Assembly: GCA_013373105.1 (NCBI GenBank)
Contig: JABXIJ010000017.1
Span: forward strand, 29,540-93,539
Origin: Flavobacteriaceae bacterium
Lineage (GTDB): Bacteria; Bacteroidota; Bacteroidia; Flavobacteriales; Flavobacteriaceae
Direction: 5' to 3'
Length of the DNA stretch: 64,000 bases
This document shows, piece after piece, positions 1-8,353 of this stretch. Position 1 is the first letter of the stretch, and every line of letters starts with the position of its first letter. The translations under genes and the position numbers were made by a program. The notes below the pieces were generated by a model. It was not told the origin of the DNA. It saw only the letters and a list, made by a program, of their open reading frames with translations, and did not search any database.

Positions 1-463
1 AATGAAAAATTCCTCTTAGTTTCTCATCTTTTTCTGTTTCTAATACTTCAAAAATTTCATCAAAAGCATCTCTACAATGAATTACAATTGGCAAATCTTT
101 TTCTTTTGCCCACTGAATTTGAGTTTTAAAAGTTTCTTGTTGTTGTTTTAAAAAAGATTTATCCCAATATAAATCAATACCAATTTCACCAATTGCATAA
201 AAGTTTCGTTTTTCTATATACGATTTCACAATAGCTAGTTCTTCTTTATAATTTTCTTTTACAGAGGTTGGGTGTAAACCCATCATTAAAAAAACATCAT
301 TAGGGAAATCTTTTTCTAACTGAAACATACGTTCTGAGTAAGTTGAATCTATAGCAGGTATAAAAAAACGAGAAACCCCTAATTTTTTGGCTCTAGAAAT
401 TATTTTTTGCCTATCATCATCAAACTGTTCTGAATAAAGATGTGTGTGTGTATCTGTAATCAT
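1..463 (-). CDS. tatD: TatD family metal-dependent DNase (3' part beyond window)
   Basis: The first 154 codons of a TatD-type hydrolase are visible; the rest lies past the left edge. TatD enzymes are cytoplasmic TIM-barrel nucleases or phosphodiesterases using two metal ions. The N-terminus carries the metal-binding THTH motif (His6, His8), followed by a GLHP segment, a GEIGID segment holding a metal-ligand Glu, and IHCRD with another metal-ligand His. The ATG at 463 lies directly before the THTH motif, as in the family. A TAGTTTTG -7-like box lies about 20 bases upstream. The call is firm for the family; the physiological substrate of Bacteroidetes members is not clear from sequence. Confidence 0.9.
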   Translation of the reverse strand, partial: MITDTHTHLYSEQFDDDRQKIISRAKKLGVSRFFIPAIDSTYSERMFQLEKDFPNDVFLMMGLHPTSVKENYKEELAIVKSYIEKRNFYAIGEIGIDLYWDKSFLKQQQETFKTQIQWAKEKDLPIVIHCRDAFDEIFEVLETEKDEKLRGIFH

Positions 464-482
464 TCTTCATAAATTTCTTTAG

Positions 483-490
483 CAAAACTA
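483..490 (-). promoter_or_regulatory. Putative -7 box for tatD
   Basis: Read on the minus strand this is TAGTTTTG, matching the Bacteroidetes -7 consensus TAnnTTTG, 20 bases before the tatD ATG. No TTG is present at the expected -33 distance, so the assignment is tentative. Confidence 0.35.
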
Positions 491-515
491 CTATTTCAAA
501 AAGTAAAAAACTCGT

Positions 516-523
516 TATTTTTG
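516..523 (+). promoter_or_regulatory. Putative -7 box for the 120-residue gene
   Basis: TATTTTTG matches the Bacteroidetes -7 consensus TAnnTTTG and lies 17 bases before the ATG at 541. A -33 TTG is not evident. It is divergent from the tatD box, so the two genes share a short intergenic promoter region. Confidence 0.4.
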
Positions 524-540
524 TAAAAAAAATAATATAA

Positions 541-903
541 ATGCAGATTTTAACGGCACAAGAATTACATAATTTGGCAATGAATATAGTAGGTGAGAAG
601 TTAGAAAAGATGGGATATGAGTTTCAAGCCATAAATTCTCAGCTAAAAAAACATCCACAGTTTGTATTGTTTAAAAAAGGAGAGCCAACTATTTTTGTCT
701 TAGTTAAAGCAACCAATAATCTTCAGAATCCAAATGAATACGATACAATTTGGATGGAAACTTTTAAAAATCATGCTAAAAAAAATAATGCAAAAGTATG
801 GTTTGCTGGTGTTGGAATTGCCAATGCTGAAAGTGTAGAAAGTCCAGTTTTTAAAGATCAGCCTTATTATGTGGCTTTTGATGAATTTTTAAAAATTTTA
901 TAA
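541..903 (+). CDS. Conserved small cytoplasmic protein, unknown function (120 aa)
   Basis: This is a complete 120-residue reading frame starting with ATG just after a TAnnTTTG box. There is no signal peptide or membrane segment. It begins with a helix (residues 1-25, ending in an EKLEKMGYEF stretch), then alternating beta-like stretches around residues 38-55 (FVLFKKGE, IFVLVKA), a helix around 68-80 (WMETFKNHAKKN) and a strand WFAGVGI. This alpha/beta layout is vaguely like restriction-endonuclease-like folds, but I see no intact catalytic motif. I do not assign a function. It stands alone between tatD (divergent) and porP (same strand, 135-base gap). Confidence 0.75.
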   Translation: MQILTAQELHNLAMNIVGEKLEKMGYEFQAINSQLKKHPQFVLFKKGEPTIFVLVKATNNLQNPNEYDTIWMETFKNHAKKNNAKVWFAGVGIANAESVESPVFKDQPYYVAFDEFLKIL

Positions 904-950
904 TAAAGCTAGAAAACAATATTTACAGTGTTTTTGAGTTAATAAGTATG

Positions 951-978
951 TTAAAACTTAAAACTTAAAACTTAAAAT
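951..978 (+). repeat. Short 7-base tandem repeat (about four units)
   Basis: Three exact copies of TTAAAAC occupy 951-971 and a fourth with one change (TTAAAAT) runs to 978. It sits between the 120-residue gene and porP/sprF, about 60 bases before the latter's start. It may be simple slippage-derived sequence. Confidence 0.8.
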
Positions 979-1006
979 TTAAAATAAAAGATTGTAGTAA
1001 AATCAA

Positions 1007-1014
1007 TAACTTTG
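1007..1014 (+). promoter_or_regulatory. Putative -7 box of porP/sprF
   Basis: TAACTTTG fits TAnnTTTG and lies 25 bases before the ATG at 1039. The nearest upstream TTG (992-994) is closer than the usual -33 spacing, so only the -7 element is well supported. Confidence 0.45.
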
Positions 1015-1038
1015 ATTTTCTAAAAATTAAACCTTTAA

Positions 1039-2019
1039 ATGAACTTTTTTTCAAGATTACTCCTTTTTGTTGTATTAACATTTTCATTTAAAGGTATTTC
1101 ACAAGAAACATTACCTATTTATAAAGATTATTTGTCAGATAATGTGTATTTAGTGCATCCATCTGCAGCAGGTATTGGTAATTCTAGCAAGTTACGATTA
1201 ACAGCAAGACAACAGTGGGCAGGAATACCAAATGCACCAGCTTTACAAACGTTAAGTTTTCACACAAGATTTAATGAGTATTCTAATGCTGGTTATGGAT
1301 TAATTTTATTTAATGATAAAAATGGATTTCATTCTCAGCAAGGTGTTCAAGCAACTTATGCCTATCATTTACAAATGGGAAATGGGAAGTTTTTTAATCA
1401 GTTAAGTTTTGGTTTATCGTTTACATTTGTACAAAATCAATCAGATCAAAGAACATTTACTGGAGATAAAGCTGTAGCAGCTATTGTACAAAGTACAAGT
1501 TATTACAATGCCGATTTTGGAGTTGCATATCATTATGGTGGGTTATCTTCTTATTTTACAATTAAAAACTTATTACTAACTGCAAAGAACAATTTAAACG
1601 TTCAAGAAAACTTAGATTTAAAAAACTATATTTTTTCTGCAGGATATTATTTTGGTGAAGATTTATTTGTACAGTTTGAACCTTCTATAATGTTACAATT
1701 TAGAGAAGGAACAGGAGAACGAATTGCAGATTTAAATATGAAAGTATACAAAAATGTTTCTGAATCACAAATTTGGGCTGCTTTATCTTATCGTAGAACT
1801 TTTGATGCTACTGCTATTCAAAACGCAGAATTTATAAGTCCTGTTTTAGGAATAAATTATAAAAATTGGATGTTCTCTTACACTTATACCAATCAAATCA
1901 ATGATGTAGTATTAACCAATTCTGGATTTCATCAAGTGTCATTAGGTATAAATCTTTGGACTAGAGAGCCTAGAGCTGCAGCTTGTCCTAATATTAATTC
2001 AGCTTTCGGAAGATTTTAA
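1039..2019 (+). CDS. PorP/SprF family type IX secretion system membrane protein
   Basis: The 326-residue protein has a signal peptide (about residues 1-21, ending FKGISQ), then the family hallmark of an early NPxxxG-like stretch (here HPSAAGIG), RQQW, and repeated beta strands with aromatic ends typical of an outer-membrane barrel. PorP/SprF proteins help type IX secretion and SprB-type gliding adhesin delivery; flavobacteria carry several paralogues, usually one beside each large adhesin gene. Here no adhesin gene is adjacent: the 3' end overlaps the convergent murI by 4 bases. It is thus a stand-alone paralogue whose partner cannot be named. Confidence 0.85.
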   Translation: MNFFSRLLLFVVLTFSFKGISQETLPIYKDYLSDNVYLVHPSAAGIGNSSKLRLTARQQWAGIPNAPALQTLSFHTRFNEYSNAGYGLILFNDKNGFHSQQGVQATYAYHLQMGNGKFFNQLSFGLSFTFVQNQSDQRTFTGDKAVAAIVQSTSYYNADFGVAYHYGGLSSYFTIKNLLLTAKNNLNVQENLDLKNYIFSAGYYFGEDLFVQFEPSIMLQFREGTGERIADLNMKVYKNVSESQIWAALSYRRTFDATAIQNAEFISPVLGINYKNWMFSYTYTNQINDVVLTNSGFHQVSLGINLWTREPRAAACPNINSAFGRF

Positions 2020-2810
2020 AAATCTTGTTCTGTAACTACAATATTAGCCCCATTATTTTTTACTAATTGTTCTAAAACCGTCTTATTTGTATTTATAAAA
2101 AATTCATGTTTTACAGCTGAATTTTTAAAATTAAGTAAGTTGTTCTTTGTTAAAATAGCTTTTGTTTGTCTTGCTACTGCTTCACCAGAATCGATTATCT
2201 GAACGTTTTTACCCACAATTTTTTTTATTTGTGGGATTAGGTACGGGTAATGTGTACAGCCCAATACTAAACAATCTATATTATCTTGCAATAAAGGATG
2301 TAAATAAGATTGTAGTAACGAATGCATTTCTTCAGATTCACCTTTGCCTTTTTCTATAAGCTCTACTAAACCTTTTCCAACAACTTCTTTAATAGTTTTA
2401 GTTTCTCTTATACTACTAGATGTTTTTTCAAATAACTCACTTGATAGTGTGCCTTTTGTGGCTAAAATACCTATAACATTAGTTTGTGTATGTAATGAAG
2501 CTGGTTTAATAGCTGGTTCTATACCAATAAATGGAATGTTATAACTATCTCTTAAAATCTTTATACCATTTGTAGTAGCAGTATTGCATGCAACTACTAT
2601 AACTTTAGCTCCTTTAGCTATTAAATAATCTGTGTTTTTTTTGGCAAGTGCAATAATATCGGCTTTACTTTTTTCGCCATAAGGAGCATTTTTACTATCA
2701 GATAAGTATATAGTATTTTCTTCGGGTAGTTTTTTTATGATTTCTTTCCAAATAGAAGTTCCTCCAACACCTGAATCGAAAATACCTATGGGTGAATTAT
2801 TTATGCTCAT
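2016..2810 (-). CDS. murI: Glutamate racemase
   Basis: MurI interconverts L- and D-glutamate, supplying D-Glu for peptidoglycan. The 264-residue length is normal. The N-terminus has GIFDSGVGG (residues 9-17), the first catalytic cysteine is in ACNTAT (Cys75) and the second in GCTHYP (Cys185); the conserved SDSKNAPYG stretch follows the first strand. It is the last gene of the minus-strand envelope block but is separated from ompH by a terminator, so it probably also has its own promoter. Its stop overlaps the 3' end of porP/sprF by 4 bases. Confidence 0.96.
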   Translation of the reverse strand: MSINNSPIGIFDSGVGGTSIWKEIIKKLPEENTIYLSDSKNAPYGEKSKADIIALAKKNTDYLIAKGAKVIVVACNTATTNGIKILRDSYNIPFIGIEPAIKPASLHTQTNVIGILATKGTLSSELFEKTSSSIRETKTIKEVVGKGLVELIEKGKGESEEMHSLLQSYLHPLLQDNIDCLVLGCTHYPYLIPQIKKIVGKNVQIIDSGEAVARQTKAILTKNNLLNFKNSAVKHEFFINTNKTVLEQLVKNNGANIVVTEQDF

Positions 2811-2830
2811 CTTAATTGTAAAAATAAAAA

Positions 2831-2852
2831 AAACCTACTGAAGAGTAGGTTT
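2831..2852 (-). terminator. Rho-independent terminator between ompH and murI
   Basis: A 9-bp stem AAACCTACT/AGTAGGTTT with a GAAG loop is followed by a T-run in both orientations. On the minus strand it lies 25 bases after the ompH stop and would end the bamA-ompH transcript before murI. Confidence 0.8.
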
Positions 2853-2876
2853 TTTTTATATAAGTTAGGTAAAATA

Positions 2877-3395
2877 TTAGAATCCTAATTTAGCTTTAAC
2901 AGCTGCATATAAGTCTTCTCCTTTTTTAACTAATAGTCCTTTACCAACAGAAGCGTCTAATACATAAAGTATTCCTTTTTCAGCTGCAACATCTTCTATA
3001 GCTTTTTGTGCTTTTTCGATAATTGGCTGTAAACCTTCTGCTTGCTTTTTTTGCATAGTTTGGTAAGCCTCTTGTCTAGCTGCTTCATACCTTTGATTAT
3101 CTCCTTGAACTTCTTTAGCTCTCATTTCGTTAATCTCTTTACTTTGCGTGTTTTGCTCAGCAGTATATTTTTTCATTTTAGCATCTAATTTTTTAGCTAA
3201 ACCTTCAATTTCATCTTGGTAAGTCTTACTAAGCTTATCCATATCTGCTTTTAACTTTTTTGTAGCTGGCATTTCTGCAACTAACTTTTCAAAGTCTATA
3301 TGACCTATTTTTTGTGCATTTGCAACTCCACCTAATCCTAAAGTAAATACAGCAATTAATAGTAACGATTTTAAATTTCTCATCCCGATTTTCAT
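2877..3395 (-). CDS. OmpH/Skp family periplasmic chaperone
   Basis: OmpH/Skp chaperones hold unfolded outer-membrane proteins in the periplasm and pass them to BamA. This 172-residue protein has a signal peptide ending around ANA-Q (residues 25-28), the family opening IGHIDFEKLVAEMP, a long charged helical arm (about 45-125, rich in Lys/Glu/Gln) and a C-terminal beta part with VLDASVGKGLLV. ATG at 3383 (residue 5) is an alternative start that gives an equally good signal peptide. It follows a second, longer ompH gene by 24 bases and bamA beyond that, the usual Bacteroidetes order. Confidence 0.9.
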   Translation of the reverse strand: MKIGMRNLKSLLLIAVFTLGLGGVANAQKIGHIDFEKLVAEMPATKKLKADMDKLSKTYQDEIEGLAKKLDAKMKKYTAEQNTQSKEINEMRAKEVQGDNQRYEAARQEAYQTMQKKQAEGLQPIIEKAQKAIEDVAAEKGILYVLDASVGKGLLVKKGEDLYAAVKAKLGF

Positions 3396-3419
3396 TTAAT
3401 TAATATTCTAGTTTTTTGT

Positions 3420-4247
3420 TTAATTATCTCCTTTTTTCTTTTGTTTTTCTTTTCTTTCTTGTTCTTTAATTTTACGTAAAGAATCTTTTTTTCTTTTTAA
3501 TATTTTTCTTTTTTCAGCTCTTTGTTCTAACAACTTTTTTCTTTTTTCTTCTATTGCTTTTCGTTTAACTTCTTTATCAGCTTCTTTTTTTTCTAAAGCA
3601 TCGTTTTTCTTTTCTTCAGCAGCATTTTTCTTAGCAATAGTTTCTTTTTGTTTAACAGTTAATTGTTTATTTGGTGTTTTAGAAGCTTCTATTTTCTTCT
3701 GGCGTTCATCTTTCTTTTTGTCTGCTAAACGTGTTCTATCTATAGTAGATAAAACAAGGTCGCTAATATCGTATTTTTTATTGGAATATAGCATGATTAA
3801 GTCACTAGATTTCTCAAAAACAAAATCATATTTTTTCCTTGCTGCAATACTTTGTATTGCATTGTATACTTGATCTTGAATTGGCTTTACTAATTGCTTT
3901 CTTACCAAAAACATATCGCCATTTGGGCCAAAGTATATTGCTTCTAATCTTCTAAGTTCTTGTTGTTTTAAACTTATTTCTTCTTCTTTTTCTTCTATTA
4001 AATCTTTAGTTAAAATGGCTTTTTCATTTGCAAGATCAGTTTTTAAAACTTCTATATATCTTGCTTGTTCATCTAATTTTTTACGCCATTTAGTAACTTT
4101 TGCATCAAGAGTATTCTGTGCTTGAATATATTCTGGAACATTTTCTAAAATATATTCCATATCTATATAAGCAATTAATTGATTTCTTTGCGACCAAATA
4201 TTAACTACATTAAGTAAAAGAACTGCGAATAAAAATATTTTTTTCAT
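3420..4247 (-). CDS. OmpH/Skp family protein with long lysine-rich tail
   Basis: The first residues of the mature protein (YIDMEYILENVPEY) match the OmpH/Skp opening. The open frame extends upstream to a GTG at 4292, but the ATG at 4247 is chosen because a good signal peptide (MKKIFLFAVLL..., cleaved near WSQ) starts there. After the Skp-like domain (to about residue 175) comes a tail of roughly 95 residues made almost only of Lys, Glu, Arg, Asp and Ala, predicted as one extended charged helix. Ordinary Skp lacks this. It lies between bamA (63 bases upstream) and the second ompH. The chaperone role is inferred from family and context. Confidence 0.85.
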   Translation of the reverse strand: MKKIFLFAVLLLNVVNIWSQRNQLIAYIDMEYILENVPEYIQAQNTLDAKVTKWRKKLDEQARYIEVLKTDLANEKAILTKDLIEEKEEEISLKQQELRRLEAIYFGPNGDMFLVRKQLVKPIQDQVYNAIQSIAARKKYDFVFEKSSDLIMLYSNKKYDISDLVLSTIDRTRLADKKKDERQKKIEASKTPNKQLTVKQKETIAKKNAAEEKKNDALEKKEADKEVKRKAIEEKRKKLLEQRAEKRKILKRKKDSLRKIKEQERKEKQKKKGDN

Positions 4248-4310
4248 CTGTATAAAGAGTTTAGAAAAAACCGTGCCATAAAAAAAACACACTACAAATG
4301 TACATTTTTC

Positions 4311-6854
4311 TTAGAACTGTCTACCAATAATAAAATGTGTTTGCCAGCCAGATTTAACCAAAGCGCCTGGTAATGGATCAAAACCATGCGCAAAGTCTAT
4401 ACCTAGTAAACCAAATGCAGGCATAAATATTCTTATCCCTAATCCAGCTGAACGTTTTAATTCAAACGGATTAAATGACTCAAAATTGTCATAAGAGTTA
4501 CCAGCTTCTAAAAATCCTAAGGTATAAATAGATGCTGCTGGTGAATCTGTAATCGAATACCTAAGTTCTAATTGAAATTTATTATAAATAGAGCCACCAT
4601 CTACAGAAGATAATCTATTGTTTTCATAACCTCTTAAACCAATTACTTCTCTACCATCTAATTGAAATACGGCAATTCCATCTCCACCAACAAAAAATCT
4701 TTCAAATGGCGATAATCCTATATCTGAGTTATAAAAACCTAAGAACCCCATTTCCGCGTTGGTCATTAAAACTAATTTATCTGTAAATGATGTATACCAT
4801 TTTCCTTGAGCTTTAATTTTGTAATATTCTAACCATTTGTATTTTTCTGATGGATCTAATTGTGTGTAATCTCTATCATTAAATAATGAGTATGGAAAAG
4901 TTGCTTTTAACCCTAAAATAAATTGAGAACCATATGTTGGAAAAATAGGTGTTGGACCTGCAGAATTTCTAGTTAAAACAACATTATAAGATAAGTTGTT
5001 TAAAGTACCATTATTTAAAATATCTCTACCTACTCTAAATCCATAATTATTTAATCTAAAACTTTGGTATGCAATAGTTTGAGACAATTGAAAATAATCA
5101 TCTGGCCATTTTAAACGCTTACCTAAACCAATTGAGGCACCAACAATTCCTAAACTTCTACTTTTATCTACATCAAAAGTTTGAGGGTTTATTTGAAATT
5201 GATTTGATGTATAAATTGAAAACGATAAGGATTGTGGAGTTTTACCTCCTAACCAAGGTTCTGTAAATGATAAACTATAGGTACTAAAAGTTCTACTTGT
5301 TTGTAATCTTAACGATAAACTTTGCCCATCTCCCATAGGTAAAGGCTTATAAGCTTCTTTATTAAAAAGGTTTCTAATCGAAAAGTTGTTGAACGATAAT
5401 CCTAAAGTACCAATAAAGGCACCACCACCATAACCACCTTGTAATTCTACTTGACTACCACCTCTTTCTGTTACAGCAAAGTTTATATCAGCAGTTTTGT
5501 TATTGTAATCTGGTACAACATCTGGTACCACATTTTGATCAAAAAATCCTAATTGACCAATTTCACGAATAGAACGTATAATGTTAGATCTACTAAATAA
5601 ATCTCCAGGTTTAACTCTTAGTTCTCTAAAAATAACATGGTCATTTGTCTTGTCGTTTCCTGATACTGTTACTTTTCTAATTCTTGCTTTTTCATCTTCG
5701 CGTATTCTAATTTCTACAGTAATAGAATCGTTTTTTACTTTAGTTTCAACAGCATTTACTTGCGAGAATAAGAAACCATTATCTTGATAAAGTGTTGTTA
5801 AATCTTCTGAAGTTGGTGTTCCATCTCCTTTTACTCTTTCTTTTAAGACAGCACCATTATAAACATCTCCTTTATCAATTCTTAATACTTGTTCTAAATC
5901 TTCGTCTGTAAATTCTTTGTTTCCAACAAAAATGATGTCTGCAAATCGATATTGTTTACCTTCTTCTAGATCTATTTCTATATTAATGGTATTATCATCA
6001 TTCCAAGTAATTCTATCGTCTAATATTCTCGCATCTCTAAAACCTTGTCTGCTATATTTATCTAAAATACTTTCTAAATCTTCTTGATAATCTTCTTCAA
6101 TATATTTTGATGTTTTCCAGAATCTACCAAAAAATTTTCTTTTAGTATTAGACATGGCACCTCTTAATTTCTTGTCAGAAATCTTCTCATTACCATTAAA
6201 AATTATGTTTTTTACTTTAATTTTTTTGCCTCTATCTATAAACACTTTCATGTTTACAGCATTTAAGTCTGTTGTATCTTTTATTATGTCTAAGTTAACC
6301 TTAGCTTTAAGAAAACCTTTGTCTGTATATTTTTTTGTAAAGTAATTTTTAGTGGTAACAATTAAGTTATCGGTAACCATTGTTCCTGTTTTTAACTCAG
6401 CTTCTCTTATGAGTTCTTTAGCTTTACTTTTTCGGATACCAGCAATTTTAACTTGATTTAACTGTGGTAATTCTTGAACATCAAACTGAAGATATACTGT
6501 GTTACCATCTATTCTAGACAAATACACATCTACATTACTAAACTGTTTACTTTCGTATAGTTTTTTTATTGCACTTGTTAGTTTATCGCCAGGTAATTTA
6601 ATTGTTTGGCCATTTCTAAGTCCTGTAAAGACCTTAACTGTTTCTTCGCTAAACTTTTTTAAACCAGTTACAGAAATACCACCAAGAATATATTCTTTAC
6701 CTCTTTCAAAAGAAAAGTTATTTTTTTTAATGGTATCGTTTTGTTGAGTTTGAGCATTAGTGCTAAAACTAAAAAATAGTGCAATAAGCACTACAACAGT
6801 TGATATTGATTTTATATTAAACTTATTCTGTAAGTTGTTCACTTGTTTTTCCAA
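4311..6854 (-). CDS. bamA: BamA, outer membrane protein assembly factor
   Basis: BamA inserts beta-barrel proteins into the outer membrane. The 847-residue protein has a signal peptide (hydrophobic run about residues 20-33, cleaved near TNA-Q), several POTRA repeats (to about residue 450) and a C-terminal barrel with the conserved RGY/RGF loop motif (GLRGYEN) and a terminal aromatic (GRQF). No ATG precedes the signal peptide: the frame opens at TTG 6854, with GTG at 6842 as the other candidate. Either start overlaps the end of uppS (by 32 or 20 bases), implying translational coupling. The neighbours uppS and two ompH genes fit the role. Confidence 0.95.
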   Translation of the reverse strand: MEKQVNNLQNKFNIKSISTVVVLIALFFSFSTNAQTQQNDTIKKNNFSFERGKEYILGGISVTGLKKFSEETVKVFTGLRNGQTIKLPGDKLTSAIKKLYESKQFSNVDVYLSRIDGNTVYLQFDVQELPQLNQVKIAGIRKSKAKELIREAELKTGTMVTDNLIVTTKNYFTKKYTDKGFLKAKVNLDIIKDTTDLNAVNMKVFIDRGKKIKVKNIIFNGNEKISDKKLRGAMSNTKRKFFGRFWKTSKYIEEDYQEDLESILDKYSRQGFRDARILDDRITWNDDNTINIEIDLEEGKQYRFADIIFVGNKEFTDEDLEQVLRIDKGDVYNGAVLKERVKGDGTPTSEDLTTLYQDNGFLFSQVNAVETKVKNDSITVEIRIREDEKARIRKVTVSGNDKTNDHVIFRELRVKPGDLFSRSNIIRSIREIGQLGFFDQNVVPDVVPDYNNKTADINFAVTERGGSQVELQGGYGGGAFIGTLGLSFNNFSIRNLFNKEAYKPLPMGDGQSLSLRLQTSRTFSTYSLSFTEPWLGGKTPQSLSFSIYTSNQFQINPQTFDVDKSRSLGIVGASIGLGKRLKWPDDYFQLSQTIAYQSFRLNNYGFRVGRDILNNGTLNNLSYNVVLTRNSAGPTPIFPTYGSQFILGLKATFPYSLFNDRDYTQLDPSEKYKWLEYYKIKAQGKWYTSFTDKLVLMTNAEMGFLGFYNSDIGLSPFERFFVGGDGIAVFQLDGREVIGLRGYENNRLSSVDGGSIYNKFQLELRYSITDSPAASIYTLGFLEAGNSYDNFESFNPFELKRSAGLGIRIFMPAFGLLGIDFAHGFDPLPGALVKSGWQTHFIIGRQF

Positions 6855-7566
6855 ATCTTCGTTCTCTATTCTGATAATCTATAACAGCGTCATAGAAATG
6901 TTCTTGTCTAAAATCTGGCCAAAGCACATCTGTAAAATACAGTTCAGTATATGCCATTTGCCATAATAAAAAGTTACTAATACGTTGTTCACCACTAGTC
7001 CTTATCATTAAATCGACATTAGGCAAATTAAACGTATATAAATGGTTATTAATAGTATTTTCGTCAATTTTTTCTAAATCTAGTTCGTTATTAACAACTT
7101 TTTTAGATATGTTTTTGATAGCGTTAACAATTTCTTCTCTTGCGCCATAACTTAATGCTAGAGTTAGTACAATTCTATCGTTATTTTTTGTTTTGTCAAT
7201 TACACTTGCAAGAGTCTCTTGGGCTTTTTTTGGTAAGCTTTTAATGTTACCAATAGCATTAACTTTTACTTGATTTTCTTGAAATGTTTTTAGCTCATTG
7301 TTTAATGAGTTAATTAGAAGCGCCATTAAGGCCTTTACTTCTGTTTTTGGTCTGCTCCAATTTTCTGTAGAAAAAGCATATAAAGTAATAGCTTGTGTAC
7401 CAATTTCTGCAGCAGCTTCAATAGATTGTCTAACTGCTGTTAGTGCATTTCTATGGCCAAAAACACGATTCATACCCTTACTTTTTGCCCAACGCCCATT
7501 ACCATCCATAATTATGGCAACGTGTTTTGGAACTCTATTTGGGTCTATAAGTAGTTTTTTATTCAT
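6823..7566 (-). CDS. uppS: Isoprenyl transferase (undecaprenyl diphosphate synthase)
   Basis: UppS condenses isopentenyl diphosphate units onto farnesyl diphosphate in cis configuration, giving the lipid carrier for peptidoglycan and surface glycans. The 247-residue protein shows the family signature IIMDGNGRWA with catalytic Asp21, then GHRNA, ITLYAFSTENW and RTSGEQRISNFLLWQ near the C-terminus. It is cytoplasmic and peripheral. DUF6089 lies 3 bases upstream and bamA overlaps its end, so all three probably share a transcript. Confidence 0.97.
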   Translation of the reverse strand: MNKKLLIDPNRVPKHVAIIMDGNGRWAKSKGMNRVFGHRNALTAVRQSIEAAAEIGTQAITLYAFSTENWSRPKTEVKALMALLINSLNNELKTFQENQVKVNAIGNIKSLPKKAQETLASVIDKTKNNDRIVLTLALSYGAREEIVNAIKNISKKVVNNELDLEKIDENTINNHLYTFNLPNVDLMIRTSGEQRISNFLLWQMAYTELYFTDVLWPDFRQEHFYDAVIDYQNRERRFGKTSEQLTE

Positions 7567-7569
7567 AGA

Positions 7570-8247
7570 TTATAATCCATTTTTAAAACATGGAGGTCTA
7601 CCAAAAGTGTAAATTATAGAAACACCTGTAAACATATACCAATCGCTATTATTACTACCAAAATCTAATGCAGGTATACTATTTGTTGTATAATCTAAAT
7701 CATCATCAAAGGTGTAACGTACTCTAGATTCTAATGCAATAGCTAAAGAACCTGTTAGTTTTGATTTTATACCTACACCAAACGGAATTGCAAATGAATT
7801 TTTACTACCAAATTCATATTGACCAGGTGCAGTTTCATTTATTACATATTGATAATTAAAACCTGCAATTTCTAAAATTATATAAGGTGTCCAAGTTTTG
7901 CCAACTTCAGACAAATTATATTCATAAAAGTTATATTCTAAACCAATAGCCAATTCGTGAATGGTATTTGTAAAATTTATTCCTCTAGTTCTTCTATAAT
8001 CTGTGTCATCATCAAAGTCATTTCCTTCTATTGGTATATAACTAAAGGTTGCTCTTAGTGCTATTCTTGGATTCCAATTGTATTTAAAAAAAGCAGCTCC
8101 AGCAATTTTATTAGGATAGATATAATTGGTTCTACCAATATCACCAACATAATTAGAGCCTCCAATTGTAATACCAGTTTCATATACTTGAGCTAACGAA
8201 ATTGTTGTAAAATACATGAAAACTAATAATAAAATACTTTTCTTCAT
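7570..8247 (-). CDS. DUF6089 family outer-membrane beta-barrel protein
   Basis: The 225-residue protein has a clean signal peptide (residues 1-19, ending SLAQ) and then GITIGGSNYVGDIG, typical of the DUF6089 family found beside uppS and bamA in flavobacteria. The rest is alternating aromatic/small-residue beta strands ending near TFGRP. It is probably a small barrel in the outer membrane; its job is unknown. It is the first gene of the DUF6089-uppS-bamA-ompH-ompH unit and has a TAnnTTTG box just upstream. Confidence 0.82.
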   Translation of the reverse strand: MKKSILLLVFMYFTTISLAQVYETGITIGGSNYVGDIGRTNYIYPNKIAGAAFFKYNWNPRIALRATFSYIPIEGNDFDDDTDYRRTRGINFTNTIHELAIGLEYNFYEYNLSEVGKTWTPYIILEIAGFNYQYVINETAPGQYEFGSKNSFAIPFGVGIKSKLTGSLAIALESRVRYTFDDDLDYTTNSIPALDFGSNNSDWYMFTGVSIIYTFGRPPCFKNGL

Positions 8248-8263
8248 CTTAAAAAATAGCGAG

Positions 8264-8271
8264 CAAATATA
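8264..8271 (-). promoter_or_regulatory. Putative -7 box of the envelope operon
   Basis: On the minus strand this reads TATATTTG, matching TAnnTTTG, 16 bases before the DUF6089 ATG. It would start the DUF6089-uppS-bamA-ompH transcript with a very short leader. No clear -33 TTG is seen. Confidence 0.45.
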
Positions 8272-8353
8272 GGGATTTCAATTTGCTTAATAAAGTTAAT
8301 ATTCAGTCTTTTTTGAATAACAACTTTTTAGCCTTTTTTATTGTAATTATTTT

